Source: Corythoichthys intestinalis
Lineage: Eukaryota; Chordata; Actinopteri; Syngnathiformes; Syngnathidae
DNA: 64,000 bases
Assembly (NCBI RefSeq): GCF_030265065.1
Contig: NC_080413.1
Location: 40,423,001-40,487,000, forward strand
Direction of reading: 5' to 3'
Below, piece by piece: positions 10,904 to 21,931 of this stretch. Position 1 is the stretch's first letter. Every line of letters begins with the position of its first letter. The position numbers and the translations under genes are program-made. The notes beneath the pieces were generated by a model. That model searched no databases. It saw nothing but the letters and a program-made list of their open reading frames with translations, and was not told the origin of the DNA.

Positions 10904-12530
10904 CAGTGCCTTGCAAAAGTATTCGGCCCCCTTGAACCTTGCAACCTTTCGCCACATTTCAGGCTTCAAACATAAAGATATAAAATTTTAATTTTTTGTC
11001 AAGAATCAACAACAAGTGGGACACAATCGTGAAGTGGAAACAAAATTTATTGGATAATTTAAACTTTTTTAACAAAAAACGGAAAAGTGGGGCGTGCAAT
11101 GTTATTCGGCCCCCTTGCGTTAATACTTTGTAGCGCCACCTTTTGCTCCAATTACAGCTGCAAGTCGCTTGGGGTATGTTTCCATCAGTTTTGCACATCG
11201 AGAGACTGACATTCTTGCCCATTGTTCCTTGCAAAACAGCTCGAGCTCAGTGAGGTTGGATGGAGAGTGTTTGTGAACAGCAGTCTTCAGCTCTTTCCAC
11301 AGATTCTCGATTGGATTCAGGTCTGGACTTTGACTTGGCCATTCTAACACCTGGATACGTTTATTTTTGAACCATTCCATTGTAGATTTGGCTTTATGTT
11401 TTGGATCATTGTCCTGTTGGAAGATAAATCTCCGTCCCAGTCTCAGGTCTTGTGCAGATACCAACAGGTTTTCTTTCAGAATGTTCCTGTATTTGGCTGC
11501 ATCCATCTTCCCGTCATTTTTAACCATCTTCCCTGTCCCTGCTGAAGAAAAGCAGGCCCAAACCATGATGCTGCCACCACCATGTTTGACAGTGGGGATG
11601 GTGTGTTCAGGGTGATGAGCTGTGTTGCTTCTACGCCAAACATATCGTTTTGCATTGTGGCCAAAAAGTTCAATTTTGGTTTCATCTGACCAGAGCACCT
11701 TCTTCCACATGTTTGGTGTGTCTCCCAGGTGGCTTGTGGCAAAATTTAAACGAGACTTTTTATGGATATCTTTGAGAAATGGCTTTCTTCTTGCCACTCT
11801 TCCATAAAGGCCAGATTTGTGCAGTGTACGACTGATTGTTGTCCTATGGACAGACTCTCCCACCTCAGCTGTAGATCTCTGCAGTTCATCCAGAGTGATC
11901 ATGGGCCTCTTGGCTGCATCTCTGATCAGTTTTCTCCTTGTTTGAGAAGAAAGTTTGGAAGGACGGCCGGGTCTTGGTAGATTTGCAGTGGTCTGATGCT
12001 CCTTCCATTTCAATATGATGGCTTGCACAGTGCTCCTTGAGATGTTTAAAGCTTGGGAAATCTTTTTGTATCCAAATCCGGCTTTAAACTTCTCCACAAC
12101 AGTATCTCGGACCTGCCTGGTGTGTTCCTTGGTTTTCATAATGCTCTCTGCACTTTAAACAGAACCCTGAGACTATCACAGAGCAGGTGCATTTATACGG
12201 AGACTTGATTACACACAGGTGGATTCTATTTATCATCATCGGTCATTTAGGACAACATTGGATCATTCAGAGATCCTCACTGAACTTCTGGAGTGAGTTT
12301 GCTGCACTGAAAGTAAAAGGGCCGAATAATATTGCACGCCCCACTTTTCAGTTTTTTATTTGTTAAAAAAGTTTAAATTATCCAATAAATGTTGTTCCAC
12401 TTCACGATTGTGTCCCACTTGTTGTTGATTCTTGATAAAAAAATTACATTTCATATCTTTATGTTTGAAGCCTGAAATGTGGCGAAAGGTTGCAAGATTC
12501 AAGGGGGCCGAATATTTTTGCAAGGCACTG
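10904..12530 (-). mobile_element. Complete Tc1-like transposon
   Basis: Inverted terminal repeats of about 210 bp begin CAGTGCCTTGCAAAAGTATT. They are flanked by TA at 10902-10903 and 12531-12532, inside a TA/CA microsatellite. Each repeat contains an outer and an inner copy of a TTCGGCCCCCTTG-like motif, the IR/DR arrangement of Sleeping Beauty-type Tc1 elements. One open transposase gene fills the space between. The TIRs match well, so the insertion is young. Confidence 0.93.
11120..12139 (-). CDS. Tc1-like transposase, full length (339 codons)
   Basis: This DNA cut-and-paste transposase is expected to bind the inner and outer repeats of its own ends and move the element into TA sites. The N-terminal HTH reads GYKKISQALNISRSTVQAI. 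A GRP motif (RPGRPSKL) links to a second HTH. The catalytic triad is complete: D in WSDETK, D in FQQDNDPKH, and E in NPIENLW, with 34 residues between the second and third (DD34E). The end AKGGATKY is the usual C-terminus. About 340 residues is the normal family length, and I see no internal stop or frameshift. It could be active; the sequence alone does not show that. Confidence 0.93.
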   Translation of the reverse strand: MKTKEHTRQVRDTVVEKFKAGFGYKKISQALNISRSTVQAIILKWKEHQTTANLPRPGRPSKLSSQTRRKLIRDAAKRPMITLDELQRSTAEVGESVHRTTISRTLHKSGLYGRVARRKPFLKDIHKKSRLNFATSHLGDTPNMWKKVLWSDETKIELFGHNAKRYVWRRSNTAHHPEHTIPTVKHGGGSIMVWACFSSAGTGKMVKNDGKMDAAKYRNILKENLLVSAQDLRLGRRFIFQQDNDPKHKAKSTMEWFKNKRIQVLEWPSQSPDLNPIENLWKELKTAVHKHSPSNLTELELFCKEQWARMSVSRCAKLMETYPKRLAAVIGAKGGATKY

Positions 12531-12534
12531 TATA

Positions 12535-12535
12535 T

Positions 12536-12572
<37 letters not shown>
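12535..12572. repeat. (TA)n/(CA)n microsatellite
   Basis: Dinucleotide run immediately right of the Tc1 insertion. A shorter matching run lies to the left at 10876-10903, so the element landed in the microsatellite. Confidence 0.9.
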
Positions 12573-12574
<2 letters not shown>

Positions 12575-12790
12575 ATCTTTCCAATGCTAAATCTGAATAA
12601 ATACATGAATTAAAAAAAAAATTTTTTTTTGAGGGGGTGGGGGGGCGCTACTTTGCGGTTTTTCCACTTATCACGGTGGGTTCTGGACCCCATTAACTGC
12701 GAAAAATGAGGGATCACTATTATTTACAATAATTGTTTGCCTATTTTTAAATGAGTGTGCATCTAACACATTTTCATGTTATGCCATTAT

Positions 12791-14131
12791 CAGTGGTGGG
12801 TAGAGTCGCCAAAAAAGGTACTCAAGTAAGAATAGCGTTACTTCTAATTTCTAAATAATATTACACAAGTAAAAGTAGTCATCCAAAAATGTGCTTAAGT
12901 ACAAATAAAGAAGTATTTGTGTTACGTGCCAAGGATGGCTCGCGAAGGGCGTAACATAAAACAAGCCACACAAATGTACGAGTGGACACATTTATTTACA
13001 CAACAATCAAACTCGCAATGAATATGTACAGAATGCCGACGAAGCGTGACTTCAGGGTAAGCCCAGGCCAAAACAACAAACAAAAGGAATTACACTTAAA
13101 CCCCACCCGCTAACTAAACCCTGATCATGTAAAAGGAACAAAGAAAAGACAGCTTCTAACCTAACTTGCTACTCTATACAAAACAGGAGAAAACGGGTTG
13201 AACAGAAATGGCGACTTACCCTACTTGCTTCAGTGCTCTTATTTACAGTGGTGAACAAAAATGATCCAATAATGAATAAACACAAAAGACCTCACCGAAA
13301 AAGCGGGAGTGTAGCAAACTAGCGATCAAATGCAAACAAGTGTGAATGTCGAGCAAACAGCTGACGAGGAGGACCGCGGCAGAACGCTGTCAAATGCGAC
13401 CTCATAGAGTGATGACAGCGGCAGGTTTAAGAAGGTTGGCGCCTTTTTTTCGTGGCCAATCAGCGGCGGTGACGTCGTCGGTCCGTCCTGCGTCGATCAC
13501 CTGTCGTCACAGTGGGAGGGGAAGCAGCCAGCTGGTAGAGACGACGAGCAGCTGACTGGAAGAATCTCAGAAAATTAACCATTAAACGGCCAGGGCCGTC
13601 ACAATTTGTAGAAAAGAATACTCAATGAGTAAAATTGTAACTCCTTACAGCGTCAGATTAATTATTATTATTTTTTTTATAATGTTTTTTTTTTTTTCTT
13701 AGCACTTCACCTATATGAACTCTTATTATACTGTACTATAACCTATTACATGACCATATTAGGACAAATAGATGACACAAAAATCAGCGAATTCAGACCA
13801 GAACAAAACAAATATCACCCATCAAAAGAGCATGAGTGCTCTCTAGAGTGGGATAAAAGCATTACCTCTGATTGCTATAATGGAGTCATGTAGTTATTGT
13901 TGCGACGTCTCATTGAAACTGAAACTGCCGGCATCTGGCAAAAATTTTCACTGTAATGACTCTAGTGTAGCCCATAGTAGCGGAGTAAGAGTATTGTGTC
14001 GTCTTGAAAAATCTATTCAAGTAAAAGTAAAAAGTATTGCGTGGTAAAACTACTGTAAGAAGTACTTTTTTCTCAAAAGTTACTCAGGTAGATGTAACGG
14101 GGTAAATGTAACGCGTTACTACTCACTTCTG
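12791..14131. mobile_element. hAT-type MITE (GAGGTGGGTAG family), copy 2
   Basis: Starts CAGTGGTGGGTAGAG and ends TTACTACTCACTTCTG. The flanks GCCATTAT (12783-12790) and GCCATTTT (14132-14139) are an 8-bp duplication with one mismatch. It is split by a solo LTR at 12920-13603. Confidence 0.8.
12920..13603. mobile_element. Solo LTR (fossil), inserted in a hAT MITE
   Basis: This 684-bp block begins TGTTACGTGCC and ends GGGCCGTCACA. It thus has the TG...CA ends of a long terminal repeat, and is flanked by the 5-bp direct repeat ATTTG (12915-12919 and 13604-13608). No internal retroelement genes are present, so it is a solo LTR. The family (Gypsy-like or ERV-like) cannot be told. It is younger than the MITE it interrupts. 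Confidence 0.75.
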
Positions 14132-14439
14132 GCCATTTTTAGAATTGTTTTATTGAATTGAAAGTCTACCTACAAATCAGCAACGGTATGCAGTTCAAAG
14201 CTTTTCTTTTCGGGTTGAATTAATTGTAAACACATATAAATGCTGTATGTTTGTTGGATTTGTCATGCCTGAAGGGAAAATAAAGAAAGAAGAACACAAG
14301 TTGTAGACATACAAGTGGAACTGTTAATTAATCAAAACTATTCCTACCAAAAACCACCAAATCTTGTCAAGAGTAGCCCAAATTTGATCCACACGCCTTA
14401 TACATTTTTTCCCCCGCCGGGAAGCTGCCCAATCTGGTA

Positions 14440-14940
14440 ACACTGCAGGCCAGATTGATTTTCAGGTCTCGACAAAAAAATCAAGTCCGGAAGCTGCAGC
14501 TCATCCAGAATGCTGCTGCCAGAGGTGCTTGGGCCAAAATACATATTTGTTTGAACCTTACTAAGCATTTGACCCCAAAGGTCGCCTGGAAGCGGTCTGC
14601 TGTGTGTTCCAAGAACAAGAACCAAGCAGCATTCCGTTATTATGTCCCTCAACTCTGGAACAAATAACCTGTAGGTATTTATGACTGCCCCTGTCGTTCA
14701 CATTCAAAGTTATGAATTTTGCTTTCCATCCATTATTTGGTTTTATTTCAGTTGCACAGTCTTCATGATTTGATTTGGCTTTCATGGCTCATTTTATCTG
14801 CTTTTCCATTTCTAAATTGTGTTTTGACGATTTCCATGTGATGTACGGGCAGAAACAGCATTTTGCATTGTGGCAAATTGTTCCCCGATAACTTCTATTT
14901 GGTATTTTTGAATGAAATAAAAGGGCCATCGAGGGTTCTG
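14440..14940 (+). pseudogene. LINE reverse-transcriptase C-terminal fragment
   Basis: It reads KLQLIQNAAAR and, after an internal deletion, AAFRYYVPQLWNK. These are the C-terminal landmarks of L2/Rex-type LINE polymerases, as in the L2 at 60.1-62.5 kb. The catalytic core is absent. The rest to about 14940 may be the LINE 3' UTR. Confidence 0.65.
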
Positions 14941-15214
14941 TGAGCTCTGTAGATTGCACATAAAAAATGTGAAAAAGAATACTTGTAATTTTTTGTCTGG
15001 GTGCCTACATTATTATTGATTTTTAAAGGACACGTGGCTTGAAGAAAAGAAGGGAAAAAAGATTTTGAGGGATAAGTAACGCTGTTCTGGATCTGCAATT
15101 CGAATGTTATAAATAACTGGAACAACAGGAGGCAGTAATGCTCCAACTTGGCTGCCGACCGCCGTTTAACCCCATGAAGAGGAAGAAGAGCGTTTGTTTT
15201 GCTCCGACACTGTG

Positions 15215-15256
15215 ATGGCATCTAAGATACCGACAACTGCACTTACTTTGAAACAG
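15215..15256 (+). CDS. lyrm2: LYRM2 exon 1
   Basis: Fourteen codons, [14 protein letters not shown], then donor GTAAAT. The ALTLKQ end matches the human exon boundary. Confidence 0.93.
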
Positions 15257-18200
15257 GTAAATGCTGTGCACACATGATATTAAAAGTGTTATGTACGTTG
15301 CTACCGTAGCTGAAAACATACCGTCTCTCAAGGACGTATTCCATTTCAAACGAATTAATGAATGAACCCTATTACAATATTCTGAAACGTCTTTGTGCCT
15401 GATGGCAGGTAATAACAAAGATATTGTCGTTTAAAGGTCGGAAAACTAGGGCTAGTTTGGGTCAGCGAGTAGAATACAAATTTAATACTTGTCGACACGT
15501 ATTTTGCCATTACCGCGCGAGTAAAGGACACATAACCTGCTTATTTTCATCCCCAAAAATGCAACAACAATTAGTCAATGATAAATATATGACTATCGGT
15601 CTTTGTCAGTCACGTGCCCAAACTAGCGGACACGCCCCCATGCGCCATTTTGAGTGTACCACGGATGTAAACAAACCACAACAGGAGTATCTCCGACGCC
15701 ACATTACCGCCTCCAACTTCATCGCTGGATATAAAAAAGTCCCTCGTTTACGGTATCAGCGCTTACATTTTAAAAACTATAAATCTCTCGAAGCTCACGG
15801 ACATTTAACGAATGGCTCGGTGCAGGATCTTCGCATTTCGACCGCAGGACTGCGACAACACAGTCGTCACTCGTTGCTCCTCTCAGAAACATGATACAGC
15901 TCTTACTTGAACATCCTTGAACTTGAATTGTACCTTGAATATCATCTTAAACATCACATGACCAAAACAGGTGAAGGAACTGTCATAATTACATGCAAAT
16001 TCATGTATATTGCACAATATATTGTTTCAGTGTTGACATTGCCATGCAAAGGTGCAATTCTCTCAATGCAGGACTTATCATGTGAAGAGGGACAAATTTA
16101 CTTGAACACGTTATTCTACAACTAGTGTTATTTTACTTCATATGCACATGTTTTATATTTCCTTGTATTGCTATTTTCTGTTTACCATTGTGCTGCTGCT
16201 GTGTTTTGATTGAGAATTTTAGTAAAAATTATAAATCAAAAAAAAGTAAACCTGTCAAACATCTCGTTTTGTTAGCAAACATCGTATTTCCTATTCTGTG
16301 TTTATCTCCACAAAATTGTTTGAATGTAATTAGTAAAAAAAAAAAAAAAAAAAAAAAAACTTCATTATCAAAACCAACACTAGTGTTTTACGTACCTAAG
16401 AGAGGCAAGGAGTCAAGACTTCAAAATTGTCACTGACATACTTTATTAAACAGGTTTACGTCATCTACAAACGTATAAAAAAAACTGCTTGTTCAAACAC
16501 TACGAAAAGAAAATTGCACTATACTACTGTTGGGCAATGGCTTATCAGGGCACAGCAGAAAGTGACAACCTTATCCAACATTGTGGCTTCTTCACCTTCA
16601 CATGGAAGAATCATGTTTATGGGTATGGTTCCTGTTAAGATCTTATACCTCTGACTAGGGCTGGGCGATATGGCCTTAAACATGTATCACGATAAATTGA
16701 GCAGATTTATCTCGATAACGATAAATGACGATAAATTCGCCCAAGCGGACTGTTATATAATTTGAAAATCTGAATCAATGCATGAAATACAGATTAACTA
16801 TTTCTTGTTGATTTATTTACCAGCATTCAATTTGATATACTGTATTTAACAATTGTACATGCAGTCTAAACATTAAGTTTATAAAAATGTATTGTAAGCA
16901 ATAAGAATTCAAGTATGAACATTTATAACAGCGTGTATGACTTGAACAATGTACATTGTCAAAATCAATATGCCTGTGCAAACATGTCATTGTAACACAA
17001 ATGACTTGCAGCTTGAACAGTACACTTCAAAAAGACAACTTATTGTTAATGGCTGCTGTGACATAATTATTAAATACAAGTGCTTACTTTATGGTTTAAG
17101 GGCCCCCCCCCCCCCCCCCCCAGTGCATTTTTTAATAAATGCACGCACAATAAAAAAAAGCTGGGGCCATTTCTCGGTCATTATAAGTTTCGCCGTTGGA
17201 TTGTACTTTATGCTGAATGCTTGACCATCACAAAAGCTATCAGAGGAATCACACACAGACAGATACAAAATAACGCCACATAGTAATTGCTAGATGCAGT
17301 CCGTGCCCAATCCACTCATTAAGTTCAGCCGTTTCGACAAGGTTAGAGCCGCTATCCGACTCCATAACGTTCATTTGTAGCGTTAGCCGCTAGCTAGCGT
17401 TAGCCTGGCTACCAGTAGAAAGCACTGAAAGCACCATCTCCGGAAATCGTGAGAACAAAGGAGGACAGCGGGTGAAAGCCCGTCTGGATGCCACCAAGAG
17501 TCTACTAAATGTCGGTTGAAAGTTTGGTGAACCTCCCTTAAGCCACACTCCATCACGTTAGTGTGGTGGTGCTTGTAGCTGGAAAACATTTGGGCACGTG
17601 CTTTCAGATTTGACGGGTTTTCTGTGAAAATTTCAAAACAGTCAATAATCACAGTCTGTGTCACATCCTGATTGGTGTTGTGCGTCTCATCCTCTGTGAT
17701 TAGCTGATCACCTTCTCTCCAGCTTCATGTGCCCCCTCTTCAGTCTGTAGCTGACCACTTTCTTCTTCAGCATCAGGTGTCCCCTCCTCATTCTGTTGGT
17801 GACTGTTTATTTCACCAGGTTCAGATGGTCCCTCCTTGGTCTGCAGCTCTTCAATGTTTGCATCCTGCTGGACCCCCATCTCTGGTGTTTGCAATGTCTC
17901 TTTCCATAGCTGCTCTCGCCTACTTCGTCTTGCAGAGCGTGCAGTGTTTGTCGGAGTAACAGATGTGTGTCCCAGATGTAGGGATGGTGCCAGTCTGGGT
18001 CAGTCTCCATCATTTCATAAACTGGTTCACCTGCAATCACGTTAGGTTTTGTTTAGAAAGTTAGGTAAGATTGGATGTTTCCATGGCATTTCACAATCAT
18101 AACCACTTAATAAGACATGCTACCATCCCATCCAACCATTCCATCAGATGTCAAGAGGAAATCTCACGCATTGATAAATATTTCTGTGCATTTTTGCTGT

Positions 18201-21200
18201 TTACCTTTATCTTTCAAATCATTCACTCTGTAATGTTTTTATAAACCATGACTGAATAAATTAAAAAACTGATTTATCACGAACAGATTAACCCATTTCC
18301 TCTGCCCTCCCTCTTTGCCTGCAGTTTACAAGTGAGGCTGGCTAGCTAGCTAAGGTAAGCCAATGAGAAAATAGCGACTATAGAAAACAAAAAACAGCAT
18401 ATTCACTATCAATACTTAAAAAAAGCTCTGACTTGCCTTTTATGAAAATGCCGAGAGCAAACACGCATGAAGTCACCCTTCCGTCTCACTGCTGCGACCC
18501 AGGCCAGGTCATCCGACGTCTCTTCGTTAGTTCCTCAACCTGCCGTCCATCACCTCTTTTCCAAGTGGGGAAACGAAAAAATCTTACGTGGTGGTCAACT
18601 TTGCTGCCATTTTTGTCGTGTGATTTAGTAAGGCAGCCTTTCACACAACACGAGTGTCCCATTTTATCAAAGACAATGATGAAAGCAAAGACGATTCTCA
18701 CTGCTCAATTGTTTACAATAAGTGAGCGGTGCACCCAAAATGGCGATTCAACCCACAATGCACTGCAGCTTTTGCAAGCGTTACGTCACCTGACAAAGAC
18801 CGTTTCTGGGCAAATTGAAGCCTCTTGGTTCTTAAACCACTGTGGTTTTGGTTCACTTTTATGGTTCATTACTTGAGGCTTCGTTCACATTTGCTCTCTT
18901 CTGATACCTGCTGTACAGGTGAAAGTATAGCAAATTAAATCTTGAAATGCTTTTAGGCAGGGGTCTCCAAACTATTCCACAAAGCCGCTGTGCGTGGAGG
19001 ATTTTACCCAGCCCCCTCGGGTGCCAAGGTAGAAAAAAATTTATATCTAATCTGTACCCATAGATTACAAAACTATGACCAAATTGTAGTTTATTTTTCT
19101 CTTAAAATGAAATTGGGAAACACTCAACTGTGGGACTGTAGCTGAGCAAGTGGCGTATTTTCCAAGTATTATTACATACATGTTGCGATTGAGGAAGTGT
19201 TGTTGTTCAGTCTGGTTGCTTTCAAATGAAATTGTCTGGTCGGTACAGTAAATTGACATAAAAAAAATGTAAAACGTAACCGGTCATGACATTATGCCCA
19301 AGTCACTGCACACTTCATGTGAAAGTCTGCCATGTCAGAATTTCTTCTTGTCGTGCCGCTTAGTGTGAGATGTTTTATGGGTGACAGCGGCGCAGCAGGT
19401 CATCCACTGATTGAAGGATCAGGATTCCAGCTCCCACCTGTGCCCGCTGTCATTGTATCCTTGGGGAAGACGCTTCACCGTACTTGCCTGTGAGAACAAG
19501 TCGTCAGAGGTATTTTTAAAACCGTCAGGGCCACCAGAATGCTACAAACACTGGCCCGGTAGGCCAATAAAAATAATGCGTTAATTAAAAAAAAAAAAAA
19601 AAAATCATTCCCAATAGTTCAGTGATTTGATGGCGTTATGCATCGCTGTGCCGCTCAAAAACATTTCAGTCTATGCAGCCAGCCGTTGGTTCCCGTGGGA
19701 CGCAAATACACCTTGTTCGCTCGCTCCCGTGTGAACGCACTCAACCTGATTACTGCTGCTGATTGATTGTCAGTATCTCAGTACCCACCTAACGTTATCC
19801 TTCAAGACAACATGTTTCTGAAACCCCCAGCACCCGGCCAAGCACCAGGGGGAAAAAAACAAGTTAAGAAAGAGGAAGTCACCGTAGTTGAGAAAAAGCA
19901 AAATCCAAAATGAAAAAAAGGGAGATAACGTTTCAGCCCCAGTGGTGAAATTGCTGAAATTGGCTCGGCTACGATGAGACAAAAAACAAGGTTTACTGTG
20001 AGGTATGCAGATCAATGCTCAGATATGCTGTCAAGTAAGTCAGAGAAAAGTTAACGAGTATGAAACGTCTGGTATGAACATAGCGTGATAATTCATTAAC
20101 TTGACTACAGAGAAAATAATACCGTCATAACGACGTTCTAGCATATTTTTGGTTTCCTTATGTACTGTTGATTAACTACATACTGCTGTCCATATATGCA
20201 CATGCTCGAATAAAAATGAAATGGCATATTATTTTTAAATAACGCTCCCCTTATGGGGTAGAATTTCACTGCAGTGATCCTCATCATCATTTTCCATCTA
20301 AATCGACTCCCTTTTCCTCCTACAGTTTTTACATAGGCAGAGCATTTTGGGACTATACAGAAAGATGCTGAGAACAATACGACATGTGCCGGATCAAACG
20401 GATAGGAAATACCTCCGAGACTGGGCAAGAGATGAATTTAGAAGGAACCGGAATGCCACTGACCAGGTGAATATTTTTTCTTTTTTAAATCTTCTGTTAA
20501 ATTGCATTTTATTCAGTCAATACATCATTACAATCTATGAATCACATACTACTAATAGTTTGAGGCCACATTGAATATATCCGTCAGATAGAGACGTACT
20601 ACTCTCAATACAAGGTCGGCCAGAGCACCGTCACCCTTTACTATAGTTCTGTTTTGAATGTGTAAATTAAATTAATAAATAAACCTGAATTAATTCAGTT
20701 CATATTTGACTGGAAAACCAATAATTATTAGCATTGAATTATTAATGGAAACTTGAAAAAGTGACTGTTATAAAAAAAAAAATCCTGCTTAATTTACAAC
20801 TGCATAATTTAGCCCTTAAAGTCCTGATCCTTTTGTGGTGTTTCTTTGGACATTCTCTTTATTTTAAATACTTTTTGTTTTGTCTACATGCCTTGTACAA
20901 ATATTGACCTCTGCTCTTGGCTTGACGATGCAAATTAAGATTTCATGAAGGGGGTTGCCCGCGTCGATTGCAGGTACGCTCGTGGCTGACAAGGCCAATG
21001 CGAGATAGGCAGGTGCGGCCGCAGCGGCTGCAGTAATTATTTGTACAAAGCATGCCCTGGTTGTATTGCTTGGTATATTTTTTCTCAGCAAAACGTCATC
21101 TATGTGAACTGTCATTATGACACTATATTGGTCAAAAAATACACCAAAGTCATTAATTCTGTATATTTTTTCGACTGCAAAAATGTACTGTCAGTCCTCC

Positions 21201-21645
21201 CATCCCAAGAGCATGAATGCACTCGTGTCTTGTGTGCACACTTGCACAGATAAACATATTTTCTACCATCAAATTAAAACGACCCTTTCGCCGCCAGTTG
21301 TCCGTAGTCTATCAGTGCCAAATAAAAACTCTGAGAGAGTTTGAAAATCCGCACTTTTGAGTAATGATGACAGCAATGCCTACGTGAAATATTAAATGGT
21401 AATATTTAATCACAACAAAAGTTCTTTAAAATCATTGGGGAGTTTTTTTTGTGAAATGTCGCTGTGAAATCATTTTTTAGCACAGAGAAACCTGGCAAAA
21501 AAACAGAGCGGCTAGTTCATCATTTAAGAGTGTATGACTGTTTTCTTTTGAATTCTTCCATCAGGATGCCATACGTATGATGATCATACAAGCAAATAAC
21601 CATCTGGAGGAGCTGCAAAGATCTCTTGCATTGGCTGGGAACTAA
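15215..21645 (+). CDS. lyrm2: LYRM2 (LYR motif-containing protein 2), complete
   Basis: LYRM2 is a small mitochondrial matrix protein of the LYR (Complex1_LYR) family. Family members bind acylated acyl-carrier protein and help assemble respiratory or Fe-S enzymes. Three exons (15215-15256, 20326-20466, 21565-21645) give 87 codons, against 88 in human. Residues 1-14 read [14 protein letters not shown]. The LYR tripeptide is at 24-26 (ILGLYRKML). The conserved downstream Phe lies in RDEFRRN, and the end is [12 protein letters not shown]. The start is the first ATG matching human. Both introns have GT-AG ends and phase 0. Intron 1 is swollen by a transposon (15597-18802). It follows MDN1 on the same strand, as in human. 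Confidence 0.96.
15640..15891 (+). pseudogene. YqaJ-family transposon gene, first exon
   Basis: Begins [20 protein letters not shown] and contains [20 protein letters not shown], the counterpart of the [14 protein letters not shown] motif in the smaller element. It is not part of LYRM2. Downstream exons with the nuclease core are not recognised. Confidence 0.55.
16656..16770. repeat. hAT-type MITE end (GGGCTGGGCGATATGG)
   Basis: It starts AGGGCTGGGCGATATGGCC, followed by CGATAA-rich repeats, a common end of teleost hAT MITEs. The right end is not identified. Confidence 0.5.
17103..17121. repeat. Poly-C tract
   Basis: A homopolymer of 19 C. Its length may be unreliable. Confidence 0.8.
17383..17660 (-). 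pseudogene. DDE transposase remnant
   Basis: It reads [20 protein letters not shown] then [15 protein letters not shown]. This is the region around the first catalytic Asp (IIDCFEIF) of DDE_Tnp_4-type transposases, where the family usually shows YKHHNT. It then runs into unrelated or scrambled codons. Confidence 0.65.
18440..18662 (-). pseudogene. THAP-domain exon of the transposase
   Basis: It starts [20 protein letters not shown] with the first Cys pair, then FFRFPTWKR. After one frame slip near 18510 it continues [10 protein letters not shown] and VCSRHF, supplying the last Cys-x2-His of the THAP zinc site. Confidence 0.75.
18803..19376. other. LYRM2 intron 1, no recognised element
   Basis: No exon is seen. 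There may be weak repeat debris around 18955-19030. Confidence 0.4.
19377..19590 (+). repeat. Degenerate SINE
   Basis: The phrases CATTGTATCCTTGGGGAAG and GACGCTTCACCGTACTTGCC match the body of teleost tRNA-derived SINEs, and an A-run ends it. It is more decayed than the SINE at 762. Confidence 0.5.
19591..20325. other. LYRM2 intron 1 end
   Basis: No gene is recognised. A pyrimidine-rich stretch leads to the acceptor CTACAG at 20325. Confidence 0.45.
20326..20466 (+). CDS. lyrm2: LYRM2 exon 2 with LYR motif
   Basis: Forty-seven codons from [15 protein letters not shown] to RRNRNATDQ. Acceptor CCTACAG, donor GTGAAT. Confidence 0.96.
20467..21564. other. LYRM2 intron 2
   Basis: Holds a fragment related to the interior of the GAGGTGGGTAG hAT MITEs (about 21060-21440, e.g. 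CAGTGCCAAATAAAAACTCT). Nothing else is recognised. Confidence 0.5.
21565..21645 (+). CDS. lyrm2: LYRM2 exon 3 and stop
   Basis: It encodes [20 protein letters not shown] and LALAGN, then TAA. The acceptor CCATCAG ends at 21564. Confidence 0.95.
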   Translation, partial: DAIRMMIIQANNHLEELQRSLALAGN

Positions 21646-21833
21646 AAAAAAAAATTGAGGATCTGCACTTCCTGAACACATAACAGATTGAAAGCAGTGA
21701 CTGGACACTACGTTAGGGATCTTGACTTGAGGCTGTTTAAAATACACAACAGGGCCACCTGATCAGTACTGGAAAATTCTAAAGAGTGTTCATAATGTTT
21801 AAGTGGCTTCAAATTTTCCATCCACAATTACAG

Positions 21834-21839
21834 AATAAA
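21834..21839 (+). promoter_or_regulatory. LYRM2 poly(A) signal
   Basis: AATAAA about 190 bp after the stop codon. Confidence 0.7.
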
Positions 21840-21931
21840 TAAATGTATCTGTATATATAAAACATTTTGAATCAGTAGGTGCCAATTTTATTTCGCTGTA
21901 TTCTTATATGAGTTCTGAGGTCACATTTATG

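Larger units (their letters stand above)
10234..12719. mobile_element. pogo/Tigger-like MITE, invaded by Tc1
   Basis: The left end CAGTGATCCCTTGCTACTTC and the right end GAAAAATGAGGGATCACTA are inverted. The right side also carries GGTTCTGGACCCCATTAACT, a phrase shared by pogo/Tigger-type MITEs. It holds a 207-bp internal tandem duplication and a complete Tc1 insertion at 10904-12530. The TA flank is clear on the left only. Confidence 0.6.
15597..18802. mobile_element. THAP/DDE + YqaJ two-gene transposon in LYRM2 intron 1
   Basis: Inverted ends CGGTCTTTGTCAG (left) and CTGACAAAGACCG (right). A clean target duplication is not visible. A + strand first exon lies near the left end. A - strand gene with a THAP head (18440-18662), an acidic linker (about 17700-18040) and a DDE remnant (17383-17660) occupies the right half. 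The arrangement is the same as at 6331-7343. THAP plus DDE_Tnp_4-like plus a YqaJ-type partner suggests ISL2EU/PHIS; that is inference. The element carries at least two frame breaks and further repeat insertions. Confidence 0.7.

Noticed and set aside
11367-11980. Open frames on the + strand inside the Tc1
   Set aside because: They are shadows of the transposase on the opposite strand.
15424-15894. 156-codon frame as an extra LYRM2 or host exon
   Set aside because: It runs across the transposon's left end, and its recognisable part is the YqaJ-family transposon motif. LYRM2 exon 1 joins exon 2 directly in phase.
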